64,000 nucleotides of DNA from Kosakonia pseudosacchari (GTDB taxonomy: Bacteria; Pseudomonadota; Gammaproteobacteria; Enterobacterales; Enterobacteriaceae), in NCBI RefSeq assembly GCF_900184035.1, contig NZ_FXWP01000022.1, positions 141,783 through 205,782 on the forward strand, given 5' to 3'. Positions 10,146 through 18,331 of the stretch are shown here, piece after piece; position 1 is the first letter of the stretch, and each line of letters starts with the position of its first letter. Under the pieces are notes generated by a model, which was not told where the DNA came from, ran no database searches, and saw nothing but the letters and a program-made list of their open reading frames with translations. A program made the position numbers and the translations under genes.

Positions 10146-10853
10146 ATGCATGGAATGCAGACACTACTTGCGACGTACAGTGCGGAACAACAGTTGCGCT
10201 TTTGCAGTGATTTACATATCGCCACTGTCAATATAAGCGATGCGCAGAATGCGCTTTCCCGTCATTCCTGGGACGCGTTACTGGTCGATTTACGCGAGAA
10301 TGCAAATTCAGGTACTGCTTTCGTTGAGAAACTTCTCACTGCGGAATTGGCAGGAGAATTAACCTTACCGCCGTTATTATTGGCCTGCATAGATGAAGAA
10401 CAGGCAGAAACAGAATCTATGCTGCGTCTGAAAGGCTTCGATCATGTTTTGTACTTTCCTTTATCTAAAGAGCGCTTACGCTGCTCTTTTCTATCAAGGG
10501 ATATGGCAAAACCGGAGCTGCGTGAATTACATCTTCTGGCAAATCATCAGCAGCCGATAATTGATGCCATGGTGTCTAAACTTTTGCAGACGCTAGCCGC
10601 CGATATTCAACAACTCGACAGCATCGCAAGGGCTGGAACACATCTTCAGATCGCGAATCTTGCCCACCGAATGAAATCTTCCTGGTATCTTTTGGGAATG
10701 CGCCGGGCGATACGGAGCTGCATTGTGATGGAACGGTTGCCGCAGCTGATTGATGAGGGAGTAATAAACGAGGGAAATATTTCAACAATGCGTCAGCGTT
10801 TTATTTCGCTCATCTTTAAAGATTATAAGCAACTGGTTTTTCTGTTCGGTTGA
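10146..10853 (+). CDS. receiver-like plus Hpt phosphotransfer protein
   Basis: Residue numbers here count from an earlier in-frame ATG at 10134, giving 239 residues. The ATG at 10146 is preferred because GGAG lies five bases before it. Residues 5-120 look like a worn receiver: Asp52 in LLVDLRE could be the acceptor, but the place of the conserved Lys-Pro reads Phe-Pro (LYFPLSKERL). Residues 135-235 are an all-helical Hpt domain with His178 in AHRMKSSW, the HxxK signature of phosphotransfer histidines. No membrane helix or DNA-binding domain is seen. The neighbouring kinase lacks an Hpt domain, so this protein probably carries phosphate from the kinase receiver to the regulator encoded just upstream, as RcsD does for RcsB. 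Confidence 0.75.
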   Translation: MHGMQTLLATYSAEQQLRFCSDLHIATVNISDAQNALSRHSWDALLVDLRENANSGTAFVEKLLTAELAGELTLPPLLLACIDEEQAETESMLRLKGFDHVLYFPLSKERLRCSFLSRDMAKPELRELHLLANHQQPIIDAMVSKLLQTLAADIQQLDSIARAGTHLQIANLAHRMKSSWYLLGMRRAIRSCIVMERLPQLIDEGVINEGNISTMRQRFISLIFKDYKQLVFLFG

Positions 10854-10936
10854 TTTACTGTGAGTATGCCCGGTTTGGAATAGAAATAGTATTTTTACCT
10901 GTTGCATTGATCAGCAATTAAAACCTGGGAAAGAGA

Positions 10937-12844
10937 ATGCGTTCTTTTATTTTTCACCGTATTAAGTGGTGCGTTTTTTTATTATCGCTACTCTTCACTT
11001 GCTGCCTCGCGGCTAATGCTCGTCCGGCGAATATCGTTTTTCATACAGCCGATATTTCTGGCGGTGGAGCAGCAGAAAAGCAAAAAGTGCAAGAAGTGCA
11101 AGTCGTCCATCCTATCGGATCGGCAGTCGTGAACACGTTTCCGGTGAATAAAGCTGGATTTGACGCGCAAAAGAGCGTGTTTTGGCAGGGAGGGCGCCGT
11201 CATATCAAGGTCATTAGTCTGGTGATGTTGGCGATAGTTATCATCTCGATGATGTGGATCATTTCACTCAGACGCCAGGTCAACCAGCGCATACGCATGC
11301 AACAGCGGCTCAAAGAGCAACTTTCTTGCATGAGCAATATGATGTTTTCCGTCCCCTGGCCGGTCGCGGTGCGTAATTTGCGCGGGGAGCTTGTCAGTTG
11401 CAATATCCGCTATCTGGAAGAGATGAACGTCACGCGCGAAGAGGTGTACGGGAAAACTGTCGATGTTTTGCCTTTGCCGGATTTCATGCTCCGTGAGATT
11501 CACCGCGACTATCAACGGGTGATCACCACTGGTGTCCCGCACATGCATGACAGGTTGCTGACGTTTAACCACTCTGCGCAATCACGCACCGTTTTTTACT
11601 GGATCATTCCTTTTCATGGGAGCGATGGCAGAAACAATGGTGTTTTAAGTGGCTGGATAGACATGACCGAGCGGCAGGAATTCATTCAGCAATTGAATGA
11701 GGCGAGGGATGAAGCCGTAGCGGCAAATCGGGCGAAGACGAATTTTCTCTCGGTGATGAGCCATGAAATTCGCACGCCGTTAAACGCGATCCTTGGCATT
11801 CTGGAACTGCAAATCAAACAGAATGTGCTGGCGCAGCAGCCACAGCCAATGCTGGAGGTTGCGCACGATGCCGCAAAAAATTTACTCGCTGTCGTGGGGG
11901 ATATTCTGGATATTTCACGGATTGAATCGGGACGTATGGCAATCGCGCCACGAAAAGAGGAGCTGATTGCGTTAACACGCTCTGTGGCGCTGTTATTCAA
12001 AGAGGCGACCGATCAAAAACAGCTAGCTATAAATATGCATGTAGAAGGTGGCGATCGGTGTCTGCTAAAAATTGACCCTCATCGCTATAAGCAGATCCTT
12101 TCTAATCTGTTAAGTAATGCAGTTAAATTTACTCGCGAAGGTTCAATAGACATCATTCTAAAACATGAACCAGCAGTTGAGGGGATGATTGCGGTTTCAC
12201 TGACAGTCAAAGATACCGGTATTGGAATTACACCCGAAGACCAAAAAAGGCTTTTTAACCCCTTCACCCAGTTGGATGCCGATAAAGACGCTTCGCGGCT
12301 CGGCTCAGGGCTTGGGCTGTTTATCTGCCGTACACTATGCGAACTGATGAAAGGCGAATTAACGCTGGAAAGTACCCCCGGTGAAGGCACCGCTGTTCAT
12401 GTGCGTTTGCGTCTGCCTGCTGTAGCGGTAAATCCTGCTGAGCATGCGTCGACTGCACCAGTAAAGCGCTCATCTTCCGGCGTAAAACGGGTGCTCATTG
12501 TTGATGATTATCCGCCGAACCTTATGCTGTTGCGTCATCAACTTGAATTTCTCGGTCATCAGGTCAGCGAAGCAACGAATGGAGAAGAAGCGCTCACCCT
12601 TTGGCTTATGACCCGCAATTACGATTACATTCTGATTGATTGCAACATGCCGGTGATGGACGGTTTCACGCTTGCAAAGCTGATACGCGCGGAAGAGCAG
12701 CGTTCAGGAGAGAGGCGTGCAACCCTGTTGGGGTTCACCGCCATTGCGCAAGCCGAGGTTGTCGAACAGTGCATCGCGGCAGGAATGGATGGCTGTTTAT
12801 TCAAGCCTTGCAGCCAGGAAGTTATCAATAAATGGATTAAATAA
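10937..12844 (+). CDS. hybrid sensor histidine kinase without Hpt domain
   Basis: A 635-residue inner-membrane kinase. It has a signal-like helix at 9-26, only about 65 periplasmic residues, a membrane helix at about 91-110, a PAS-like region (131-245), a HisKA domain with His276 in SHEIRTP, a kinase domain with N-box (Asn390 region), DTGIG (426-430) and GSGLGL (from 457), then a receiver with Asp523/Asp524, acceptor Asp568 (ILIDCNMP), Thr601 and Lys623. The chain ends right after the receiver. The cytoplasmic part resembles the BvgS/EvgS/RcsC class, but the large sensor domains and the terminal Hpt are missing. The Hpt lies on the preceding gene. The signal sensed is unknown. Confidence 0.88.
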   Translation: MRSFIFHRIKWCVFLLSLLFTCCLAANARPANIVFHTADISGGGAAEKQKVQEVQVVHPIGSAVVNTFPVNKAGFDAQKSVFWQGGRRHIKVISLVMLAIVIISMMWIISLRRQVNQRIRMQQRLKEQLSCMSNMMFSVPWPVAVRNLRGELVSCNIRYLEEMNVTREEVYGKTVDVLPLPDFMLREIHRDYQRVITTGVPHMHDRLLTFNHSAQSRTVFYWIIPFHGSDGRNNGVLSGWIDMTERQEFIQQLNEARDEAVAANRAKTNFLSVMSHEIRTPLNAILGILELQIKQNVLAQQPQPMLEVAHDAAKNLLAVVGDILDISRIESGRMAIAPRKEELIALTRSVALLFKEATDQKQLAINMHVEGGDRCLLKIDPHRYKQILSNLLSNAVKFTREGSIDIILKHEPAVEGMIAVSLTVKDTGIGITPEDQKRLFNPFTQLDADKDASRLGSGLGLFICRTLCELMKGELTLESTPGEGTAVHVRLRLPAVAVNPAEHASTAPVKRSSSGVKRVLIVDDYPPNLMLLRHQLEFLGHQVSEATNGEEALTLWLMTRNYDYILIDCNMPVMDGFTLAKLIRAEEQRSGERRATLLGFTAIAQAEVVEQCIAAGMDGCLFKPCSQEVINKWIK

Positions 12845-12866
12845 CCGGTGATAATTTTTAAACTCT

Positions 12867-12906
12867 ACAAAAAGGCCTGAGTTGGAAAATACAGAGGCCT
12901 TTTTAT
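12867..12906. terminator. shared terminator between convergent regulator genes
   Basis: An inverted repeat (AAAAAGGCCT / AGGCCTTTTT) with a loop of about 19 bases has A- and T-runs at its ends. It can end the kinase transcript on the plus strand and the LuxR-type gene on the minus strand. Confidence 0.7.
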
Positions 12907-12940
12907 TTGTCATGTAATAAATTAAATGCGTAGCAGCGAT

Positions 12941-13624
12941 TCACATGGCGATATCAAACATCCGCGTCTGAAATAATAAGCAATAAAGCTGGCAATCCGT
13001 TCGCACATTGAGCTTTCCCATGGCGCGGAGTTTATGTGCGCTGACCGTTTTAATACTGATATTCATGCGCTTGGAAATCGTTGTTAACGAAAGCCCGCGA
13101 CATAATAAGCGTAAAACTTCACTTTCGCGCGTTGATAATTCCTGCGGCCTCAGCGCATCGCGGCGGAAAAGTGAATCCATTAACCCTCGCTCAATATAGA
13201 CTTCGTCCATCAGCACTGTCGTAATGGCCCGCCAGAGCGTACGTTCGCTGGTGTTACGGCTTATATAGCCCTTGGCACCCGCCTCCAGCGCAATACGAAT
13301 AAGATTCGTATTGTTATAAGGAGATAAAACGATGGTTTTTGTATGGGGGTAACGGCTTGAAATCCATTTCACCAGCGCCACGCCATCCAGTTCCGACACA
13401 GGGTTACCGGTTTTAATGGTATGCAGGCCATAACCAAGAAAGAGAAGATCCACTTTTTTACTGGCGAGAATATCAAGAAGTTCTGTTTGCTCATTGGTAT
13501 CGCCGATAACGTCAATATCAAGTTTATCAGTATTCAGATTGCTGTTTTTTAGTGAGTTAATCATCGAGGCCATTCCCCGACGTATAATTGCATGCTCATC
13601 CACAATTAAAATATTAATGGACAT
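12941..13624 (-). CDS. LuxR-type regulator with degenerate receiver domain
   Basis: A 227-residue protein with a receiver-like N-terminal half and a clear LuxR/NarL helix-turn-helix (about 163-222, STRESEVLRLLCRG then SIKTVSAHKLRAMGKL). The acidic pair survives (Asp9, Glu10), but the phospho-acceptor position is Gly64 (LLFLGYGL where RcsB has LITDLSM). The switch Thr is Ser101 and the conserved Lys is Arg123. Phosphorylation is therefore unlikely; it may act constitutively or as a partner of another RcsB-like protein, as BglJ does. It has a very strong AGGAGG ribosome-binding site. It is convergent with the phosphorelay genes and downstream of, and in line with, the Lol-like operon, from which 271 bases separate it. 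Confidence 0.88.
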   Translation of the reverse strand: MSINILIVDEHAIIRRGMASMINSLKNSNLNTDKLDIDVIGDTNEQTELLDILASKKVDLLFLGYGLHTIKTGNPVSELDGVALVKWISSRYPHTKTIVLSPYNNTNLIRIALEAGAKGYISRNTSERTLWRAITTVLMDEVYIERGLMDSLFRRDALRPQELSTRESEVLRLLCRGLSLTTISKRMNISIKTVSAHKLRAMGKLNVRTDCQLYCLLFQTRMFDIAM

Positions 13625-13895
13625 AGATTAACCTCCTAAACCTGCCTGAGGAATGTAAGCGGGATAGAGAAGATACGATGTTCTATTCCTGTTTTCTATC
13701 TGACCAGTAAGAAAAATGACCATTATATTTAATCCCGGTTTATAAGATGTGAGAGATAAACTGTCAGCGTCATTTGCATGGCTGTTATATTTCCCAAACG
13801 GATGAATTCCCGTTCAATACCTGTTGTGGTGATGAATCGTTATTCGTATTCCCATTGCGGGCAGAGAGGATGATGCTCCGGCAATATCGCACTAT

Positions 13896-15170
13896 TTAAA
13901 AATAGTAATCCACGGAGAGTTGCCAGCGCCTGTCTGGCTGCACGTTATAGGTCTTTTTCACCTCAGCGCGGTAGATTTTTTGCCACTGAAGGGCAATATC
14001 CACCGAATTCAGGTGACGCCTTAGCTCCACAAATCCCATATTTTTCTGGCGCTGCAAATCCCGCTGCCAAATCAGGTTGAAGTCATACTGGTCAGCGATG
14101 TCTTTCCAGTACGCCTGCAAAAGTGCACCACGGCGTGGTGTTAGCCCGTCCTGTACTTGCTGCGCTGTGCTGTCTGCGGGAGCGGCGGCGATCTGTGCAG
14201 CGATATACGGTGGCGCGGCACGAAGTGCGGAGATGGCCTTTTGGCTGTCGGCACTGCCGTTATAGTGGCCCTCCAGGCGAAGGGTTAAATGGTTCTCGCC
14301 AGTCCAGGTTAAACCCACTGCTGCACGATTACGCCACGCCATATCCCACTGGCTTTCGGGCAGCGCTTCCTGCCAGTTGAAGGGCTGGCGTCCTCCCGCC
14401 CATTCAGCATAGACCAGCGTGGAGCGCGACAGCACCCGCGAAAGATTTACGCCCAACTGAGGGGAGCGGTGTTCTTCCTGTAGCAGCAATAACTGAGGGT
14501 TAAGGTTTTCGGCAAAGCGATAGCTTCCCGCCAGCAAGACGCGTTCACGGGGGTTACTGGCATTCCAGTCAAGGCTGGCGCTGTTCTGCCGCCGACGGGC
14601 ACTGATTTTGGGCGACCAGATCACCGTTGCAGACGCCTTGTCCCAAAACTTTTGCAACCGGATCATGGCATTGCCCAGACGGTTGCTGCGCAAGGACTCC
14701 GGATCGGCCGATATAGCTGAACGCACAGTACCGCGACCAAGAAAATCGGTAGGGTTGTAGCCCAGCGCAACACCATAACGGGTGTTAATGCGCCCGACAT
14801 CGATGGAGGCCTGGGACGTCAGCGCGTAGCTAAGCCAGGCTTCACGCAAAGTATTGATGTTGCGGTTTTGAGTGAGATGGTGAGAGAAACGGCTGTCGAA
14901 GCGGTTCGAAAGGACAACCCGCCAGTTGCGTAGCAGGGTTTTGTCCCAGCGCATATCCAGTGATACGCGTTGCTCTTTGGCGCTGTTTTCGTTCAGGCTG
15001 CTGGCTATTTCGAGCAGTGCACTCATTGCCTTGTTTTCCACGGCGCTAAACTCGGTTTTGTCCGCCAGTTCAAGCGCCGCCAGAGTGCTATCCTGCTGTG
15101 CGCTGGCAGAAGCGTTGCACAGCGCGGCGAGTGCGATGAACCAGCTTACGCGTGCGCGCGTAGCCTTCAT
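13896..15170 (-). CDS. predicted outer-membrane beta-barrel protein of Lol-like operon
   Basis: A 424-residue protein with a signal peptide (about 1-24, ending ASASA before QQDS). The mature chain shows many alternating-hydrophobicity strands rich in Trp, Arg, Asn and Tyr, and a C-terminal Tyr-Tyr-Phe, the kind of terminal aromatic recognised by the BAM machinery. It is thus most likely an outer-membrane barrel. It is the last of four co-oriented genes (ATPase, permease, LolA-like, barrel), and its ATG overlaps the LolA-like stop by four bases, so both are translationally coupled. It may be the outer-membrane acceptor or exit of that transport route. The family was not recognised further and the substrate is unknown. 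Confidence 0.75.
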   Translation of the reverse strand: MKATRARVSWFIALAALCNASASAQQDSTLAALELADKTEFSAVENKAMSALLEIASSLNENSAKEQRVSLDMRWDKTLLRNWRVVLSNRFDSRFSHHLTQNRNINTLREAWLSYALTSQASIDVGRINTRYGVALGYNPTDFLGRGTVRSAISADPESLRSNRLGNAMIRLQKFWDKASATVIWSPKISARRRQNSASLDWNASNPRERVLLAGSYRFAENLNPQLLLLQEEHRSPQLGVNLSRVLSRSTLVYAEWAGGRQPFNWQEALPESQWDMAWRNRAAVGLTWTGENHLTLRLEGHYNGSADSQKAISALRAAPPYIAAQIAAAPADSTAQQVQDGLTPRRGALLQAYWKDIADQYDFNLIWQRDLQRQKNMGFVELRRHLNSVDIALQWQKIYRAEVKKTYNVQPDRRWQLSVDYYF

Positions 15171-15958
15171 TGCTCTGTATCCTTAAAATGCGCCAGATAA
15201 TCGCGCTGTAGCCACGCTTCCGGGACATCCCGCCAGGCAAAGTTCTGCTGGCGCAGAACGGTAACAAGCTGGGCGTTAACGCCATCAATAATCACCGCCT
15301 CGGTGGGACGCACACCGCCCAGCGCGGGTTCGTAGCGACGATACCAGGTCGTTTTCAGCAGGTTGCCATTAACGGCATAAAACTCCGCTTTACGGCTTTT
15401 GAAATCGTTTTTATCGACCCAAAGATCCATTGAAGGGTACGGCGCGTCCGGATTGGTTGCGACCAAATGCAGGTGGTAGCAGTCGCGCATTTGCTTTTCA
15501 CCGTCCTGGATCTGTTCTACTGCCAGCAGGCTTGCCGTGTAATCCTCGGCCCAGTTTGCCGTTACGACATCGCCGTTAGACGCTTGCCCCAACAGGCGCT
15601 GTTGCGGGGAAATCGGCACACTCGCCTGGCTCGCCGGGTCATAAAGCCAGAGATCGCGGCCGCTTTTCAGCGTCAATTTACCCGCATCGCGTTGCGGGCT
15701 GATAAAGCGCAGCAGGCTGCGGAATTGACCGCCATTCGGCGATGCGCGCGAATAAAGCACCAGTTTGCTGGTGTCGTTCTGCTTGCCGTTTTTATAACTG
15801 ATAAGCGTGGTGACCAGGCTAAAGGAGCGATCCGGGTTACGTACCTCGTCGCTTTTTTTCAGGATTTGTTGCGCATCAAGCGCGGCACTTGCTGGCATCG
15901 CGGCCAACAAGAGCCACACCAAGCACCATGGTGCCAGTGGTTTCTTTTGCAATTGCAT
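15167..15958 (-). CDS. LolA-like outer-membrane lipoprotein-sorting protein
   Basis: A periplasmic protein of 263 residues. The start at 15958 is chosen because AAGGAAG lies nine bases upstream and a good signal peptide follows (MQLQKKPLAP, hydrophobic core, cleavage after AMPASA); a longer frame upstream has no such features. The mature part has the pattern of the LolA-like outer-membrane lipoprotein-sorting family: an N-terminal DAQQILKKSDEVRNP segment, repeated beta strands (RDLWLYDPASQ, PSMDLWVDKNDF) and a late TTWYRRYE segment. Such proteins form a half-open barrel that holds lipid chains. It lies between the FtsX-type permease (35-base gap) and the barrel gene (four-base overlap). It probably shuttles a lipidated substrate across the periplasm. 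Confidence 0.82.
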   Translation of the reverse strand: MQLQKKPLAPWCLVWLLLAAMPASAALDAQQILKKSDEVRNPDRSFSLVTTLISYKNGKQNDTSKLVLYSRASPNGGQFRSLLRFISPQRDAGKLTLKSGRDLWLYDPASQASVPISPQQRLLGQASNGDVVTANWAEDYTASLLAVEQIQDGEKQMRDCYHLHLVATNPDAPYPSMDLWVDKNDFKSRKAEFYAVNGNLLKTTWYRRYEPALGGVRPTEAVIIDGVNAQLVTVLRQQNFAWRDVPEAWLQRDYLAHFKDTEQ

Positions 15959-15993
15959 TACGTTCTTCCTTGTTAACAGATGAAAGGCAGGGA

Positions 15994-17391
15994 TCAGATA
16001 TGGCGCAGCGCCTCGACGATAGAGACATTCGCCGCGCGTCGTGCAGGCCACCACGATGAGATCACGGTTATCAGCAACAACACGCCGACCACACTGCTCA
16101 TCATTGCCCACTCGCCCCACACGCTGATGTGGATCCTGATTGGCACTGTCACTCCGGGAGGCTGCCAGGTAAGCCCGGCGTGATTAATCAGATAGGCCAG
16201 TAATAAAGAGACAATTACCCCGATAATTGAGCCAAATAGCCCCAGTAGCGAGCCTTCGCTGAGAAACAAGCGCTGGATATCACGCCGTTTCTGCCCGACA
16301 GCCCGCAGTGTGCCAATCTCCACCGTGCGCTCCATTACCGCCATTCCCATGGTGTTACTGACGGTGAATAGCGCGATGGCGAGGATAAGAACCAGCATGA
16401 AATTGAGTATGTTGCCGAACATTTTCAGTACCTGGTTATACAACGGCTGTAGCTCGGTGAAGTCGTATACTGCCAGGGGATAATCGGCGAGTTCGCTGGC
16501 AAAAAGCTGCTGGAGACGCGCTCGCGCTGCCGCCATTTGCGAGGTGCTGTGCAGTTGCAGAATGATAGCCGTCGCGCCTGGCGGCTCCTGACCAAATAGC
16601 AGTTGTTGCGCCTGGTGCAGATGGATGCCGACGAAGCTATCGTCTAGCTCGCGAGCGGGTTGCGGCTGAATGCCTTCTACTTTAACGCGCACAATATTCG
16701 GCGCGCCGTTACCGGATGCCGCCAGCAGTTCAATGTAATTGTCGCTATCCGCAGTGTGTGCCTGTCGCGCTTGCTGCGACAGTTGCAGAAGATCGTCTGG
16801 GAGATCGGCGGCGTGGTTCTCTTTTGCCGGAGGAGCACTGCAAGGCTGGCTTTTTGCGAGATCGCATAATTGCAGCAAACGCGCCAGACCGCCGCCAATA
16901 AATGCCGAATCTGCTGCGGCACCAGAATATATCTGGCGGTTTTGCAGGAAATCACCGAGGTGGTATTCGTCCCATTTGTTCAACTGTACTTTACCTGCGG
17001 CTTCACTGCCGTAAATCAGTGCCGGACGTGACGTACCGACCGCATAATGCCCGGCGATGCCCGTCAGCATGAGCACCGGTGTGCTGACGGTGAGCATTGG
17101 TTGCAGTACCGGATCGTGGGCAATGGTATCCATCACTTTCTGGTAATTGCGGATACTGTATTGCGCCGGGTTTCCCGTGCCGTGCAGTAAATAATCGCGA
17201 TGCTGAATTTGCAGATGACCGGTGCTACGCACAAATGTCGTTTGCAAACTGTATTTGATCGAGTGGTTATAACCGCCAAACAACAGAATACCGACGGCAC
17301 CAACCACAATTGCGCAGAGCGTTGATAAGGTACGGCGACGGTTGCGCAGCAGGTTGCGCAGCGCGTGTTTCAGCGTTTTTAGTCTCAGCAT
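15994..17391 (-). CDS. FtsX/LolC/E/MacB-type ABC transporter permease
   Basis: A 465-residue inner-membrane protein with the layout of this class: one helix near residues 22-40, a periplasmic domain of about 280 residues, then three helices at about 329-347, 380-402 and 428-448. The FtsX-domain signature METRT-like segment VMERTVEIGTLRAVGQKRRD is present before helix three and is where the ATPase couples. The periplasmic domain has an unusual Pro/Ala-rich stretch with a Cys pair (Cys176, Cys184) that could form a disulfide. Such permeases do not pass substrates through the membrane but move periplasmic or membrane-embedded ones. Only one permease gene is present, so a homodimer is likely, unlike LolCE. 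Confidence 0.87.
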   Translation of the reverse strand: MLRLKTLKHALRNLLRNRRRTLSTLCAIVVGAVGILLFGGYNHSIKYSLQTTFVRSTGHLQIQHRDYLLHGTGNPAQYSIRNYQKVMDTIAHDPVLQPMLTVSTPVLMLTGIAGHYAVGTSRPALIYGSEAAGKVQLNKWDEYHLGDFLQNRQIYSGAAADSAFIGGGLARLLQLCDLAKSQPCSAPPAKENHAADLPDDLLQLSQQARQAHTADSDNYIELLAASGNGAPNIVRVKVEGIQPQPARELDDSFVGIHLHQAQQLLFGQEPPGATAIILQLHSTSQMAAARARLQQLFASELADYPLAVYDFTELQPLYNQVLKMFGNILNFMLVLILAIALFTVSNTMGMAVMERTVEIGTLRAVGQKRRDIQRLFLSEGSLLGLFGSIIGVIVSLLLAYLINHAGLTWQPPGVTVPIRIHISVWGEWAMMSSVVGVLLLITVISSWWPARRAANVSIVEALRHI

Positions 17392-17400
17392 GTTCTCTCC

Positions 17401-18084
17401 TTATCGATCGCTCGCGCCGTTCACACTGCCATCGTGGACGACATACAGATCATCGGCCTCGGCAATCACCTGCGGATCGTGGGAAGAGAACACCACCGTA
17501 ACGGCATGCTCCCGCTGTAAACGCCGTAACAGCTGTAAAATGGATTTGCCTGTTTTGCTGTCGAGGTTCGCCGTGGGTTCGTCGGCCACCACCAGCATTG
17601 GGCGGTGAATGAGCGCGCGGGCGATAGCGACGCGCTGACGCTGGCCGCCAGAGAGCTGGTTCGGTAATGAATCGGCTTTATCGCCAAGTCCGACGCTCTC
17701 AAGCATGTCGTTGACTGCCTGCTTGCGCCAGGCCGCCGTTCGACGCTGAGCGAGAAGCGGAATTTCAACGTTTTCGCGCGCGGTCAGCACCGGGATAAGA
17801 TTGAAATTCTGGAAGATAAATCCAAGATTACGGGCGCGAAAAGCGCTGCACTGGTCGTCGTTGAGGCTGTTCATTTCGCGATCGGCAATCACCAGACGAC
17901 CACTATCAGGAGTATCGATGCCGCCGATTAAATTCAGGAGTGTCGTTTTGCCACTGCCGGACTGACCGGATAATACGGTAAACCGCTTTGCCGCAATGTT
18001 GAGCGTCACCTCTTTTAATGCGTCAACACGAACCTGTCCTAATAAATAACTTTTACTGACGCCCTGCATTTCAACTGCCCACAT
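17401..18084 (-). CDS. LolD/MacB-type ABC transporter ATP-binding protein
   Basis: A 227-residue ATPase. The start at 18084 has AAGGAACAGGG upstream; a 16-codon longer reading exists but adds only unconserved residues. Walker A GQSGSGKTT (40-48), Q-loop Gln92, signature LSGGQ (144-148), Walker B LVVADEP (164-170) and H-loop His202 are all intact, so the enzyme should be active. Its closest class is the LolD/MacB/FtsE group that partners FtsX-type permeases. The permease starts nine bases after its stop. As first gene of the operon it should set expression of the four-gene set. Confidence 0.9.
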   Translation of the reverse strand: MWAVEMQGVSKSYLLGQVRVDALKEVTLNIAAKRFTVLSGQSGSGKTTLLNLIGGIDTPDSGRLVIADREMNSLNDDQCSAFRARNLGFIFQNFNLIPVLTARENVEIPLLAQRRTAAWRKQAVNDMLESVGLGDKADSLPNQLSGGQRQRVAIARALIHRPMLVVADEPTANLDSKTGKSILQLLRRLQREHAVTVVFSSHDPQVIAEADDLYVVHDGSVNGASDR

Positions 18085-18331
18085 TGTTCCCTGTTCCTTA
18101 CCGTGAAATTCCTGTTTGTGTCGGCTACCCATTACGGCAGGGGGCGGATTCTATAGATATCATTTTGCTTTGAATATATAGCCTGCTCATTAATGGTTTG
18201 GTTAATTATGTTTTTCGGATAATTATCGCGGCAGAAGGGAAAATAGTAAGACGATCCCTACTGACAATATGCTGTCAGGAGCCTTCATGCAGACTCGCTG
18301 TGTTGATTTTTTTAACGCAGAGGAACAGAGC

